A DNA stretch of 64,000 bases from the NCBI GenBank assembly GCA_030848705.1, contig CM061236.1, forward strand, positions 56,129,481 through 56,193,480. The letters run 5' to 3'. The notes under the pieces are model-generated. The model was given only the letters and a program-made list of their open reading frames with translations, was not told where the DNA came from and made no database searches. Every line of letters begins with the position of its first letter. The stretch's first letter is position 1. Made by a program: the position numbers and the translations under genes. This document shows positions 34,430-48,100 of this stretch, one piece after another. The DNA comes from Heracleum sosnowskyi (lineage: Eukaryota; Streptophyta; Magnoliopsida; Apiales; Apiaceae).

Positions 34430-36694
34430 ATGACTGAAAACACTCAGGCAGGTTCTAATGGAGGTTCGAATGCTCAAAAGGTTCAATCTGCTTCTGTAAG
34501 TCGATATGAGTCAATTAGGGTTCCAATGCTCAAACCAGTGGAATATCCAATATGGAAGGTTAAGATGACCATGTTTCTAGAAGCCACAGATCCAGAATAC
34601 CTTGATAGAATCTATGATGGTCCTCATATGCCAACTAAACTGTCTCCTGTAGTTGCTGGTCAAGAACAAAAGACTGTTCCGAAGGAAAAGAAAGATATGA
34701 CTCCTGAGGACATCTCATCAATTGTGAAGGATGCAAAAGTTAGACATCTTCTTCATAGTGCCTTAGATAATGTCATGTCTAACAGAGTTATTGGTTGCAA
34801 AACTGCCAAAGAAATCTGGGATGCTTTAGAAGTCAGGTGTCAAGGAACAAGTGCTATAAAGAAGAACAGGAAGACTATTTTAACACAGGAATATGAACAC
34901 TTTGACTCTAGATCTGATGAAACTTTGATAGATACATATGACAGATTCTGTAAACTGTTGAATGATTTGTCTTTTGTTGATAAAGAATATGACCTTGAAG
35001 AGTCAAATCTCAAGTTTCTACTATCTCTACCTGAAAGATGGGATTTAAAGGCAACAACAATAAGAGATAACTATGATCTTGCAGAAACAGATCTTGATGA
35101 AATTTATGGGTTGCTTAAAACTCATGAACTTGAGATAGAACAAAGAAACAAAAGGTCTGGAAAGAAGACAAAATCTGTTGCTCTCAAAGTTGAAGAAAAA
35201 CTCATGAAGAAAGAAACATCAAAGAAGAAAGCTAAGGGAAAAGCTTTGGTCATAAACTCTGAAAATGAGTCATCAAACTCTGATGGTGATTCAAACTCTG
35301 ATGCTTCTTCTGAATCTGAGGATGATGAAGAACAAATGATGCAAATGGCTGCTTTGATGGTGAAAACCTTCAAGAAGATGGGTTTTCAGAACTTCAAGAA
35401 GGGAAAAAGATTCTCAAGAAAAGATTCAAACTCTGAAAGAAAGAGTTTCAGAAAGTCTGAAGGAAGGGATACCAAGTATGGAAAGAAAGACAAGTCTGAG
35501 ATCCAGTGCTACAAGTGTAAAGAGATGGGTTATTATGCTCCAGAGTGCAAGAAAGGAAAATCTGAGAAAGCACTCATCACTAAAGGAAAAGACTGGGCAG
35601 ACACTTCAGATTCTGATGAAGATGTTAGCTATGCTCTTATGGCAACTGTTGAAAATGAATCTGAAACATCTGAGAATAAGGTACCTCTAACAACTTATGC
35701 TTATGATATTGATAATATATCTGAATTGAGAATTTATCTTAAAAGCATACATGTTAGTTATAGAGATCAGACTTTAGAAAATGAGAGAATTAAAACTGAG
35801 AATCTTAAGCTTAAAGATAGAAATAAATTTCTTGAAGAAGAGCTTGTTAACATGCAACAAGTTCAAAAGGAAAGAGATGATGCTGTTTATGTTGAGCAAG
35901 AGTTGTTAAAGAGATTTAGACAACTAGAATCTGATTTGGAAAAAGAGAGGAGGGTAATTAAAACCTGGACTAATTCTGGAAAAGACACACATCAAGTTTT
36001 TCAAACAGATACAGTTGGGTTAGGTTACTGTGAAAAATATGAACTTAGGTTTAAAGATAAAGTTAAAGTTAAACCACAACTTAAACCTGTGAAATTTGTC
36101 TCTGAATCGAGTAAGCAAACCTCTGTACTTGAAACAGAAGCTGTTAAAGAATCAGTAAAAACTTGTGTTAAACAGGTGAATGTTGGTTTAATGACAGAGA
36201 AACAATTCAAGTATAAGCTCAAAGAGGTAAAGTCTGTTGAAAAACAGAAAGTGTCCAGGAAGAATATGAATGGAAAAGTAGGCATTAATAAAAGAAATGA
36301 TTATCTGCCTAATTATGATGCTCCTAGAAAGACATGTCATAGTTGTGGTAGTACTAACCATCTTGCAAGTTTCTGCATGAAAAACAAAGATATTAATTCT
36401 TTACCTTCCAAGTCTGGAGTGAAGAATGATTTTGTTAGGGTTAGACCACAGACTTTATGCACATACTGTGGGAGCACTTGGCATTCCATTTATACTTGCA
36501 AAAATTACCATGCTATTTATCACTACTATGAGTTAAAACCCAACTTGAAATGGGTTAGAGCAAACTCTGCAAGTGTAAAGTCTGACACAGTTAGCTTAAA
36601 CTCTGTTGAAAGTTTTTCCGCTGCAAAAGCTAACTATGTTAAGAAAGCCAAAGGATCCAAGCAAGTCTGGATCCTTAAATCTAACTCTTTGTAA
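34430..36694 (+). CDS. Copia-A Gag
   Basis: An uninterrupted 754-residue capsid/nucleocapsid protein. The N-terminal 250 residues form the copia gag domain (YPIWKVKMTMFLEATDPEYL, IWDALEVRCQGT, FLLSLPERWD). An acidic Ser/Asn-rich linker follows. Zinc knuckle 1, at about residue 360, reads CYKCKEMGYYAPEC: the canonical histidine is a tyrosine, so zinc binding there is doubtful. Two further knuckles near residues 635 and 677 (CHSCGSTNHLASFC and CTYCGSTWHSIYTC) are canonical. A coiled coil (residues about 440-510) lies between. The frame ends 10 bases before the pol frame's likely first codon. Confidence 0.92.
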   Translation: MTENTQAGSNGGSNAQKVQSASVSRYESIRVPMLKPVEYPIWKVKMTMFLEATDPEYLDRIYDGPHMPTKLSPVVAGQEQKTVPKEKKDMTPEDISSIVKDAKVRHLLHSALDNVMSNRVIGCKTAKEIWDALEVRCQGTSAIKKNRKTILTQEYEHFDSRSDETLIDTYDRFCKLLNDLSFVDKEYDLEESNLKFLLSLPERWDLKATTIRDNYDLAETDLDEIYGLLKTHELEIEQRNKRSGKKTKSVALKVEEKLMKKETSKKKAKGKALVINSENESSNSDGDSNSDASSESEDDEEQMMQMAALMVKTFKKMGFQNFKKGKRFSRKDSNSERKSFRKSEGRDTKYGKKDKSEIQCYKCKEMGYYAPECKKGKSEKALITKGKDWADTSDSDEDVSYALMATVENESETSENKVPLTTYAYDIDNISELRIYLKSIHVSYRDQTLENERIKTENLKLKDRNKFLEEELVNMQQVQKERDDAVYVEQELLKRFRQLESDLEKERRVIKTWTNSGKDTHQVFQTDTVGLGYCEKYELRFKDKVKVKPQLKPVKFVSESSKQTSVLETEAVKESVKTCVKQVNVGLMTEKQFKYKLKEVKSVEKQKVSRKNMNGKVGINKRNDYLPNYDAPRKTCHSCGSTNHLASFCMKNKDINSLPSKSGVKNDFVRVRPQTLCTYCGSTWHSIYTCKNYHAIYHYYELKPNLKWVRANSASVKSDTVSLNSVESFSAAKANYVKKAKGSKQVWILKSNSL

Positions 36695-38599
36695 TTGTTT
36701 GTGATTGCAGGGCATAAGGGAAAGCACCCTAGTCTTGGACAGTGGATGTTCAGGACACATGACTGGAAATAAAGCCCTGCTATCAGACTATGAAGAGAAG
36801 GCTGGCCCAAAAGTTTCCTATGGAGATGGCAACATAGGACGTACTATGGGATATGGCAATATCAATCTTGGAAGTGTCATCATCACAAATGTAGCTCTTG
36901 TCCCAGGACTCAAGCATGATCTGCTATCTGTGAGTCAAATCTGTGACAGAGGATATCATGTAGATTTTCAACCTGAATACTGTGAGGTTGTTTGTAAATC
37001 TACAGGGAAAGTTGTTCTAGTTGGACACAGACGTAACAATATCTATGAAGCAAGTTTGGTAACAAACTCTGAAGGAAAAGCTGTGTGTTTGTCTGCAAAA
37101 ATATCAAATGAAGAGAGTTGGAAATGGCATAAGAAGCTCTCTCACCTAAACTTGAACAACATCAATGAGCTAATTCGAAAAGATCTTGTAAGGGGACTTC
37201 CAAAGTCAATACTCAGCTTAGATGGTCTGTGTGATTCTTGTCAAAAGGCCAAGCAAAGGAAGTCATCTTTCAAGAGTAAGTCTGAATCTTCATTTGTGGA
37301 TCCTTATCATCTTCTTCATGTTGATCTATTTGGTCCAGTCAATATAATGTCTCTTGGCAGAAATAAATATGCTCTTGTCATTGTTGATGAGTACACTAGG
37401 TACACTTGGGTGTATTTCTTAGCAAAGAAGGATGAAACTGCTTTAACTCTGATGGATCATGTAAAGCTACTGGACAAAGGATCACAGTATAAAGTGAAAA
37501 TTATCAGGAGTGATAATGGTACTGAATTCAGAAATGCAATAATGGAAGAATTTTGCAGAGAGAGAGGAGTGAAGCAAGAATTTTCTGCACCAGGGACTCC
37601 ACAGCAAAATGGTGTAGTTGAAAGAAAGAACAGAACCTTAATCGAAGCTGCCAGAACAATGCTTGAAGAAGCAAAATTGCCAACTTATTTCTGGGCAGAA
37701 GCTGTTCAAACTGCTTGTTTTACTCAAAATGCAACACTGATCAACAGGCATGGGAAAACACCATATGAGATGGTGAAAGAAAAGAAGCCAAATTTGAAAT
37801 ATTTTCATATTTTTGGATGCAAATGCTTTGTGTTGAAAACTCATCCTGAACAGTTGACCAAGTTTGACTTAAAAGCTGATGAAGGAATTTTTGTTGGATA
37901 CCCACTGTCAACTAAAGCATTCAGAGTCTACAATCTGAGAACTAAAGTGATCATGGAATCTATACATGTGTCATTTGATGACAAGAAAATAACTGGAATA
38001 GAAGATGAAGAATATCATGATCGACTTCGCTTTGAAAATGAAGATCTAAACTCTGATGAAGCAAATCCAACAAACTATGATGAAGCATACTATGAACCTC
38101 TACTGGTAAACACTGAGGAAGTTTCTCTGACAGAACAAAATAGAGAACCAGTTGAGGGGGAGCGTGAAGATACTTCAGCAACATCTCAAAATGATGACTC
38201 AAATTCTGAAAATGAGTCAGCTGAAGAATCTATCCCAAACTCTGAGTCAAACACTGAAAATCCAAACCCTGAGCAGTTCAATTCAGGGGGAGCCTCAGAG
38301 AATGAAAATGGTCAAGAAGAAAATCAGGAAAGGATGGATCAAGGGGGAGGATCTAATAATGATAATAGAAGCCAATTACCTACAGCAAGAAGGTGGACAC
38401 AAGCTCACACACCTGACTTGATAATTGGAGATCCAGAAGCTAGTGTGAGAACTAGAAGTGCTACAACTAATGAATGTCTGTTTCATGCATTCTTGTCTAA
38501 AACTAAGCCCAAGAAAGTGGAAGAAGCTCTTCAAGATGCTAACTGGATAACAACTATGCAGGAAGAGTTAAATGAATTTGAAAGGAATGAAGTATGGAC

Positions 38600-39726
38600 T
38601 GTTAGGTCCAAAGTATCGTAGAAGGGGGGGGGGGTTGAATACGATACTCACAAATAATTTAATTTCGTTCGCGGATTAATCTTTTGTTCTATAACGAAAT
38701 CAAACACACCAAACCAAATCAAGTTTCGGGGAATATATCTTTTTATAAATATAAACCTCGAGGGGTGCTACAATTTCTAATCCGTAGATTAGCGTCAATG
38801 AGTTTAAGGTAACACAAATACAAAACAATAATCAAGTTCTGAGCACTATTAATTTCTCTGGTAATTTTCTCCGGCTCTTCTCTCTCTCAGTTATGTGTCT
38901 GTGTTGAATACCTTAACTGAAGAAGACACAATCTTCTCTCTGTATTAATTGTAGTCTGTTTTGAAAAACCATCGAATGAGAATTGTAGAAACAATCCTGG
39001 CCGTTGGATCTTCATCAACCTTTCAGAAAAGGAATTCTTTTCACCTGCTCCCATAATAAAAAACCATCGAATGAATAAAAATCCATCGAATTAAATAAAT
39101 TAATTTGTCATTCGATAGTTTTTAAATCAAAACTATCGGATGCCAAACTAATTTACTTTGGTTTTTAATTAATCATTTCAACTACCATTCGATAGTTTTT
39201 CAATTAGAAAAATCATCGAATTTCTCTTTCTTGTCTTTAGTCCATAAATGATTCCACTGAGCTTCTGGGTGTTTAAGAAATAGACTGTATCAATTTCTTC
39301 TGAGACGATAAAACAACTTGATCTTTTTTGTGCCGTCACCTAGTGCAACTGGTCTGGTTCACAGATGAATAACACTTGATCAATTCTTATTTTATATCTT
39401 CAATACAATGCTGCTGATACGTCCCTTGTCCTTCTGGTTGCTTCATCACTGGAATCCCGTGGTACTGAACCCTAAATCATTCACATACTTCTGTCGTCTT
39501 GAAAGTCTTGTTTCTTTTGCTATCACTGAGGCTTGAACATTTTCATGAACTTCTTTCCGTGACCTGTTTACGGACTTCAAGAATACATAACGTATTTTGA
39601 TTTTTTGTGTTTACCTTTTCTTCTTTGATTCTGGATTCCTGTGCTTCTGTTAATATTATTGTCTGTCTTGTCCTTTGTTGAGTTGTAGTTATCTCTTTTA
39701 GATCTTATGTTACATTATGCTTTACA
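38600..39726 (-). repeat. 3' LTR of copia-B (left copy)
   Basis: 1127 bp. On the plus strand it runs TGTTAGGTCC...TGCTTTACA. It contains an 11-G run near its edge and CCATCGAAT/TTCGATAGTTTT words. Confidence 0.97.
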
Positions 39727-39740
39727 ATCTCCCCCTATTT
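39727..39740 (-). promoter_or_regulatory. Polypurine tract of copia-B
   Basis: On the minus strand AAATAGGGGGAGAT abuts the 3' LTR. The same GGGGGAGA core is seen in copia-A. Confidence 0.85.
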
Positions 39741-39959
39741 GATTGGATAGAGTTCGACAAGCAAATACTTCGAGGATAACTCAACTAACTAAGGAAACAT
39801 GAAACTACTTAAAGTAAGACAGCGTAATAATATTAATGCATTCTGGATCAGATATTTATACATTTCCAGATTTCATAATTCAAAAAACAATTAAACTTTA
39901 TACAATGAAGTTGCTCCTCTAGTCTGAGCTGATAGTTCTCTTGTTCTTTGCTTCATCAT

Positions 39960-42900
39960 TCAGTCCATTCCAATCTCACCTTCTTCAATCATTGGATCGG
40001 AGTTAGCAGCTTGATAATCAATCACTGATGGATAGTGCAGTGGTTCTCCAGGTTTAAGGATTGCTCCTCTGATGTGTCTTCCAATATACTCAACCTCTTG
40101 ACCCACTCCAGCCCACAACCATGCAATGTTAACATCTTTCTTGTTTGGCTTTGGCATGTTTGGCAGTCTGGTATGCACTTCCAATCCTCTTTCCACTCTT
40201 TTCCTATAGTAAGGAACATTCTCCATTAGAAATCTTCTAAGAGTGTCTGCTGCTTTGTCCTTCTCCGTTGAAGAGAATCCAGTGGATCTAAGATACTTCT
40301 CAACTGAGATTAGATAGTTGCTTGGGTAGTCCCTCAGTTTGTCCTCAGCCAAATAGCAGATTCTGAACAAGTCATTCGTCATGAATCTAACCATTGGAGG
40401 ATCTTCAGTAATCTCTGGACTGACTTTCATCACGATCTCCTTAACATGCTCTCGGAGCAGTTCATTTAGCCTTGTAGTTCTTTGGATCTTGATGAGTATA
40501 GCCTGCAATTCTGTATATGTCCTCTGTTCTAAAAACTTAGTAGAAATCACAAATGTACCTTTCTCCAGAAAACTGATTAATAAGCTCCAGGCACCATTTG
40601 CTTTAACCCCAGCATTCAGACAGATTATAGAGCTTCTCAGTGCTTTGAAGTAAGTCTGATCATCAAGATTAGCACTTCTGATGTCCTGAATAATGACTTC
40701 CACCTCCGCATTGTCGTTGACTTGTAATCCGTCTTCAACTCCACAAAAGGTTTTATAAGCCATTTCCCATTCAGCACCATCTTTCTTTGCCAGATCTATC
40801 ATCTTCTTCTTCCTCACTTCATTATACACCTTCATTCTCTTTAGCTTTTCACTTCTCAGAATTGCTTGCTGTTTTTCTTTCTCAGCTTGCCTGGCATCTA
40901 TTGCAGCTCTCTGAGCTCTTATTGCTTCCAAGGCAGCTTCTTCTTCTGGTGACAGAGAATTTGATTCTTCTTCCATAATATCCTCATCCAAGATAGGATG
41001 TTCTATTGGTTCAGGATAATATGGTTCATGCTCCTCTTGAATAGGTTGCTCTTGCATGAATTCAAATTCCTCTTCACTCTTCTCTTCCTCCACAAGTTCT
41101 TCTATCCAGTACTGCCTGATAGGAATAGCTTCAACTGTTTCCCAAACTCTCCATCCATCCTTAGTTTGCTCCTTCTCCCCTTCTCCAACTTTCTCCCCCT
41201 TAGTTGAGGAATCCTCGATAAAAGCATCCTCAGCATAAAAGACATTAGAAGGATCAGGTTGTTGATAGGAGGGACCAGGTTGTCCAGATTGTTGGTTTTT
41301 CAGCATACTCCATATAGACTGTACTCCATCGCCTTGATTCTCCAAGAAATCCATAAGCTGCTTATTAAAGTCATTTATAGAAGCTAACGACAGGTCAATG
41401 TTTTCCAATCTTGAGTTGGTAGTCTTTTCCATATGATCCAGCCTCCTGTTGAGTCTAGACTCCACTCTTGAAAGGTTGTCCATTGCATCCTTCACCCGCG
41501 CTTGACCATCCCGGATAACCAGAACGTCCTCTTTCAAAGCTTCATGTCCCTGGGACAGTGCAGTTACTTCATTCATGAATCCATCTTTAAGCTCCCTTAC
41601 GTCCATCCTCAAATCGACCAGCTCTTCCATAGCTTCCTTCTTTAAGGAGTCCACTGCCTGCTTCGTACCTGTTATAGTGCCAGATGCACTGCCAATGACC
41701 CTGAATGTTCTTCTGGAATCAGCTGCAGCCAAGTCAACTTTCTCTTGAATAGACTTTAAAGAAACATTGTCTTGACTGGAGGTGATCCCTTGGTCAAAGG
41801 AAGGTCGCAGTGGAACCTTGAATAATGGATTTCCTTCTTTATCATGAACTGTCATCTCCTTGAGGGAAGATTGAACTTGTAGCTCTCTTTCTGTTGGTAA
41901 CAGCAGATCATCAATATGAGTTAGGGTTTGGGTGTCACTCCTCACGTTTGGCTCTGGGTGTTCACTCACAGTTTCTGTTAGTGTTTCACTCATTTTTCCT
42001 TTCCCACTCAGGCCAGGTGTAAGTGTTTGTGTTTCACTCAAATCCATTGTGCTGGTTGTACCTGCAGAAGAAAACACCGTAGCCGTCCTTAAGGAGGTCA
42101 CCGGTGGTGCAATGGGGCTTTGCAAGTCCCCGTCCTTGGTTAAACCAAGTTGCTGATCATCCTTAGATGATATATCCTTTGTAGGATCTAGAGTTTGAAT
42201 CTTTAGGGGGTTAGAAACAGGCTCTTTTAACAGCAGAGATCCCGAATCTTCCCCGTGAGTCTGTAAAGACTTCACCTCAGTTGACTCCTCAATAGTAATT
42301 GATTCACTGTCAACGAGTTGCCGATCTGCACCTACGTCAGACCCTTTACCCGCAGGATCCAGATATGTTCCATCTGGGGAGGTAGACAATGACCTTTTAG
42401 ATTGTGCATTTAGGTCAAAGCCTTCTCTCGACGTCTGTGAAGACCCTTGGTTCAGAGAACCTTCAACCAGTGAACCTGACCGTAATATGGTCGGAACACC
42501 AGTTGCTTCCGTCAATTCTTCCTTACTTGATTGAGCTATTGGTTCAGATATTGCTTTCGTTAGCGTAGCCCAATCAGCATCAGAAAAATCAGTAAAGGGC
42601 TCTTTGAATGAGAGAAATGAAGTATCAGCAGTTGCCTCAGTTTCTGTTCTTCTCCTTTTAGAGGAAGGCAGAGCTGCTGTTGAAGGGTGTATCTCCTTAT
42701 GTGGTGCTACTTTGGCACTATCTCCCTCTACACTCAGGGATGTTTCTTTACTGGGTATAGGAGGGGAAGGAGCATCATTTATGTTTTCATTTGGCTCGTT
42801 CAAAGGCTCTTCGACCGTGGGTAGAGGTTGTGGGTTTGCAACCTCCTGGTCTGGAATGGCCACTGAGGGCTCTGGATCAACATCCATTGGTTGAGGTTCA

Positions 42901-43766
42901 GGTGCCAGTTCAAGTTCAGGAATGTTACCTTGAATTACCTGTTCCCCTGGGGGTAGAAGAGGTAGGGGCACCGTTCTTAGATATTCAGTGAGAATAGTGG
43001 GTACCCCTGGAAGATAGTTGTTCTTCCTTATCAGAGCGGTTATGGCATTGCTCTTCATCTTCGTACACTCCATTGTGTCTTCAGCTTCAAATGTCTCACG
43101 TTCATCATCTGTTAAGACATCATTGAGAATTAGCTATAGGAACCTAGGATAAAAACAGAGCACATCTTCATTTATGCCTGTTCTTTCATCCAGTGGTCCC
43201 ATGCACATGATGACTTGATCAATCACTATCCGTCCTATGTTAATATGCCTATTGTTCGCAATGGCAAACCCTATCTTTTGAAGGAATAAGGGAATGCCAT
43301 GCAGATTAGTAAGCTTGGCAGTAAAAACATGTATCAGGGTATGAAAGAAAAAGTTCCATGGCTTTGGCAGGTAATGCTTTAGGAACTCTCCCACCAAGAA
43401 GTTGGGTTGTTGACTTCTGATAAGAGTGAAAAAAGCATGTATTTCCTCAGTTGAGGGATCCGGAACAAGGTTTTCTGTAGGGAAATGAAGTATTCTATTG
43501 AAGTCATGTTCCGTAACCCTAATTGTTCTGCCCCCTGGCACAACAAAACTGAAGGACCGTACATTGTTCTCACTTGTGTCCGTGGCGGTTGTGTACAACG
43601 CAGTCAATTGATCAATGCAAAGGACCACGGGAGTACTTACAGCGTATGCCACTAACGAACGTGTATTCAAAAACTCTGCCCATGCACGAATTTGAGGATT
43701 CGTTATGGATTGCAGATTTTGAAACGAGACATGATTAGTTTTGGTTACGATAAATTCTCCAGCCAT
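39960..43766 (-). pseudogene. Copia-B ORF3 (SIRE-type third ORF), one in-frame stop
   Basis: A 1269-codon frame from 43766 to 39960, with a TAG at 43134-43136. The N-terminal domain contains FVVPGGRTIRVTEHDF, PWNFFFHTLIHVF, LTNLHGIPLFLQKIGFAIAN and INIGRIVI. It aligns by eye with copia-A ORF3 (W-FFF, F--K-TN---IP, IG, GR-V), and I would place it with the plant transposon-protein domain (Transposase_32 type). A Pro/Glu-rich region and a basic cluster SSKRRR (about residue 369) follow, then a long coiled coil (ELKDGFMNEVTALSQGHEAL; AIRAQRAAIDARQAEKEKQQ). The C-terminal globular region ends PMIEEGEIGMD. I see no signal peptide or membrane helix, so envelope function is unlikely. The role is unknown. 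Confidence 0.8.
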
Positions 43767-45144
43767 TATGTTTCAAATTTCCAGAAAATTAATTTTTTAA
43801 ACCAAAACTAAATTTGCACTTAAAATTTAATTAATTAAAAATAATTAATCAAACTTTTAATACAAAATAACCCTAAAAAAAAAATCACCCCTTTTAACAC
43901 TCACACACAAATTCGAACACTTGTGAACTGTTGAACCCTTGAATAAGAGAAATCAATATTCAAATCAAAAAGCCAAGTTCGATGATTTCTTTCTCAGAAA
44001 TTCCCAAAAACAAAAAAAACTTCAGTTCTCACGGTTAAAAGTGAATCAACAGTGACAAACAGTAAGTTTTTTAAGGTTTTCTTGCTTAATAATGGAGAAA
44101 ACTATCGAATAGTTCTTGTGTTTGTGTGTATATCTTTGTAAGTATTGAAATCGACAAAAGCTTTTGATAGATCTGTAAAAAGTGAAAAGAAAAAAAAGCT
44201 AAGGCACGTTTAAATACTCTGAAAACTGACAGGGGTAAAAAGGTCTTTTCAGGTTTCGATAGATTTTAATGTACTCTCGATATTTTTCTGCAAGGGGTAA
44301 ACCTGTCAACTGGACTTCGATAGATTTTGAAAACTATCGAGGTTTTTGAATTCTGAGAATTTAAAAGGTTTTATTAGAAAACTATCGAGGTATTTTTATT
44401 TGAAATTCTGAAAAACTATCGAACTGTTCTTTTGGAAAAACTATCGAGGTCCCGATAGATTTTCACTTGGATTTCTAAAAACTATCGAGAATTAAATATA
44501 GAATTATATTAATTCACTTCGATATATTTTTAAAATTATTCTCAAAAACTATCGAGAAATTTTTCGATAGATTTTCTTTTTCCCTTTCAAAAACCATCGA
44601 AATTAAATTCGATAGATTTATCATTGTACTTTGAAAAACTATCGAATTTCCTTAAATTCGATATTTTTGCTTCTGTCTTCTTTTTAAAACCTGTTCTTGT
44701 TTTAAAAATTAGACTTTTTGTATCTCCTGTCAAATTTTAATTCTAATAAATTATTTCAAATTTACCAAAATCAATTCTTAACAGAAAATTCACAATTTTC
44801 TTAGAATAAAATCAATTAAATATCATTGAGTGATATTAACCAATTAACAACTAATCAATTGTGCTGCATTAATCTACAATGTTAAAAACAAAGTAAATTA
44901 ATTCCAATTAAATAAATGCTTGAATATTTAGAACAAATATTAGCACTTGAATAATTTTAGAATTAATAACTAATTAAATGCCAGAAGATATATCATCCAT
45001 AATCGTGACATGAAATTAGTACAGTAATCCTAACTACGAGAATTGCTCCAGAAAATAAATTCACGAGTCCTAAGGATATAGCAATTCTTAAACTCATGTA
45101 TTCACCAGGACTCTCTGCAGTTACTGACTTCTAATCAAAATCAA
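43767..45144 (-). other. Copia-B spacer between pol and ORF3
   Basis: Non-coding, AT-rich. In transcription order it follows the pol stop and precedes the ORF3 start. Its ORF3-proximal half holds the CTATCGA cluster listed separately. It could contain a separate promoter or splice acceptor for ORF3. Confidence 0.6.
44095..44670. repeat. Cluster of AAACTATCGA / TCGATAGATTTT motifs
   Basis: About 13 exact CTATCGA or TCGATAG words in 575 bp, in both orientations. Most are extended to AAAACTATCGAG or TTCGATAGATTTT; variants such as CCATCGAA and TCGATATTTTT lie between. The same word occurs in both copia-B LTRs (for example TTCGATAGTTTT around 39122 and 39190). Spacing is irregular, so this is not a simple tandem satellite. 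Confidence 0.9.
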
Positions 45145-48100
45145 TTAATCAGAAAGATTTAACATCCCAAGTTCACCAACCAGCTTATTGAAAGTGGATT
45201 CATCAAGCGGTTTAGTAAAGATGTCTGCAATTTGATCCTCTGTGGGTACAAAGTGTAACTCCACAGTTCCATTCATGACATGCTCTCGGATAAAATGATA
45301 CCTGATGTCGATGTGCTTCGTCCTCGAGTGTTGCACTGGGTTGTTTGAGATTGCTATGGCACTTGTGTTGTCGCAAAATATAGGAATCTTTGTCAACAGA
45401 AGTCCATAGTCACGGAGTTGGTTTCTCATCCACAATATCTGAGCACAACAGCTACCAGCAGCAATGTATTCAGCCTCAGCTGTTGATGTGGACACTGAAT
45501 GCTGCTTCTTGCTATGCCAGGAAACCAATCTTCTTCCAAGAAACTGACAGCTTCCTGAAGTACTCTTCCGATCAATCTTACAACCTGCAAAATCAGAGTC
45601 TGTGTATCCAATAAGATCAAATCCTGTATCTTTAGGGTACCAAATTCCAAGATTTGGGGTCCCCTTAAGATATCTAAATATTCGCTTAACAGCTATTAGA
45701 TGAGATTCTTTAGGATCAGACTGAAATCTAGCACACAAGCATGTTGCAAACATTATATCTGGTCTACTTGCAGTGAGATAAAGTAATGAGCCTATCATAC
45801 CTCTGTAGCCTGTGATGTCAACCTTCTTACCAGTTTCATCCTTATCAAGCTTAGTGGCAGTTGGCATAGGAGTCTTTGCTGTAGATGAGTCTTCCATTTG
45901 ATACTTCTTAAGAAGATCCTTGATGTACTTGGACTGACAAATGAATATACCATCTTGTTTCTGGTATACTTGCAATCCAAGAAAGAATGACAATTCACCC
46001 ATCATGCTCATTTCATAACGACTCTGCATTAACTTAGCAAATCTCTTGCATAGATCATCATTAGTAGAACCAAATATTATGTCATCAACATATACTTGCA
46101 CCAATATCAAATCATTTTTATGCTTTTTGACAAAGAGAGTTTTGTCTACAACACCTCTTGTAAAATCATTTTCAAGTAAGAATTCAGAGAGAGTGTCATA
46201 CCATGTCCTTGGAGCTTGTTTGAGTCCATAGAGAGCTTTGAATAGAAAGTACACAAAGTCTGCCAGTTTTGAATCCTCAAAACCTGGAGGTTGTTCCACA
46301 TACACTTCTTCTTCTAACTCCCCGTTCAGAAAAGCACTCTTCACATCCATTTGATATACCTTGTAATTGGAATGTGCAGCAAATGCCAGAAACATTCTGA
46401 TGGCCTCAAGTCTAGCTACTGGTGCATAGGTTTCATCATAATCTATACCCTCTTCTTGAGAGTAACCTTTAGCAACCAGTCTGGCTTTGTTTCTCGTTAC
46501 AATGCCATCTTCGTCCAACTTATTTCTGAATACCCATCTTGTTCCAATAACAGATTTTCCCTTAGGCCTGGGTACCAGCTTCCAAACTTTCTGCCTTTCA
46601 AACTGATTGAGTTCTTCTTGCATAGCAATTACCCAATCTGGATCATCTAGAGCATCTTCAACTTTCTTAGGTTCTGTTTCTGAAAGAAACCCAGAATAGT
46701 GACATTCATTTTGTGATGTTCTCCTAGTTCTCACTCCTGTGTCAGGATCACCAATGATCAAGTGAAAGGGATGATCTCTATTCCATACCCTTTGTCTTGG
46801 CAGATGCGATCTTGATGATTCTCCTTGTTCTAGATGTTGTGGAGTGTGACTAGTTGATCCTTCTCCTGCTCCCCCTGAGTTGTTGACGGTTTGATCTGTT
46901 GATTCTGAAGACTGACTAGTGGATCCTGTATGTTGAGGATTTCCACTTTGGTCACCACTTGGTCCAGAATCATTATCATTATGATTATTATTAATGACTG
47001 TAACAACTTCAGGTACTTCTTCATTGTCAGAGAGATCTCCTGATAGATTTTCAAATACCAAGGATTCAGAGTTCTCTCCAGTTTGCAGGCCTGGTCTTTT
47101 AGTGTCGTCAAATGTTACATTAAAGCTTTCCAACACCTTCTTATCTTCAATCACATATACCCTGAAAGCCTTAGATTCCAGAGAATAGCCCAGAAAAATG
47201 CCTTCATCTGCTTTGGCATCAAACTTGCCAAGATGTTCTCCATCTTTAAGTACAAAGCACTTTGCACCAAACACATGAAAATACTTCAGTGTTGGCTTCT
47301 TGTTGGCCATTAACTCATACGGAGTCTTTTCATGATCTTTGTTGATCAGGGTTCGATTCTGAGTGTAGCAAGCTGTATTCACTGCTTCAGCCCAAAAGTA
47401 AGTGGGAAGTTTTGATTCACTCAACATGGTCCTTGCTGCTTCAACCAAGGTCCTGTTCTTCCTTTCCACTACTCCATTCTGTTGAGGAGTTCTTGGTGCT
47501 GAAAACTGTCTTGATATTCCTTTCTCTGAGCAGAAATCATTTAGAACTGCATTCTTGAATTCAGTTCCATTGTCTGATCTGATTGTCCGCACAGGTAGCT
47601 TAGCTTCCACTTCTATCTTCTTGATGTGATCAATGATTAGTTGTGTTGCTTCATCCTTTGTTTGTATGAACAACACCCACGTGTACTTGGAGTAGTCGTC
47701 CACCATCACCAATGCATATCTGTTTCTTGAAAGTGACATAACATTAACTGGACCAAATAAATCCATATGAATCAGCTGTAATGGTTCAGTAATACTTGTC
47801 ATTCCTTTGCTTCCATGTGATGCTTTCTTCGACTTCCCTTTTTCACATGCTTCACATAGTCCCTCCTGATTGAATTCCATCAGGGGCAACCCTCTCACTA
47901 ACTCTCTCTTTACCAAAGAGTTCATAGTTTTGAAGTTCAGATGTGAGAGCTTCTTGTGCCATAGCCAACTTTGTTCTGAAGATGCCTTTGCATAGAAACA
48001 TGTAACTTCTCCTTCACTGGTAGAACTTAAGTCAGCTATAAACAAATTTCCTTTTCTCACTCCCAGTAGAGTAAGCTTCTCATCCTTCCTGTTGGTGATC

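Noticed and set aside
40022..42991. Many plus-strand open frames opposite copia-B ORF3 and pol
   Set aside because: They are shadows of real minus-strand coding sequences: short, with no domain likeness.
44095..44670. CTATCGA cluster as a CRISPR array or satellite
   Set aside because: Repeats are 7-12 bp, in both orientations and irregularly spaced, in plant DNA. There is neither a constant repeat/spacer pattern nor a tandem unit.
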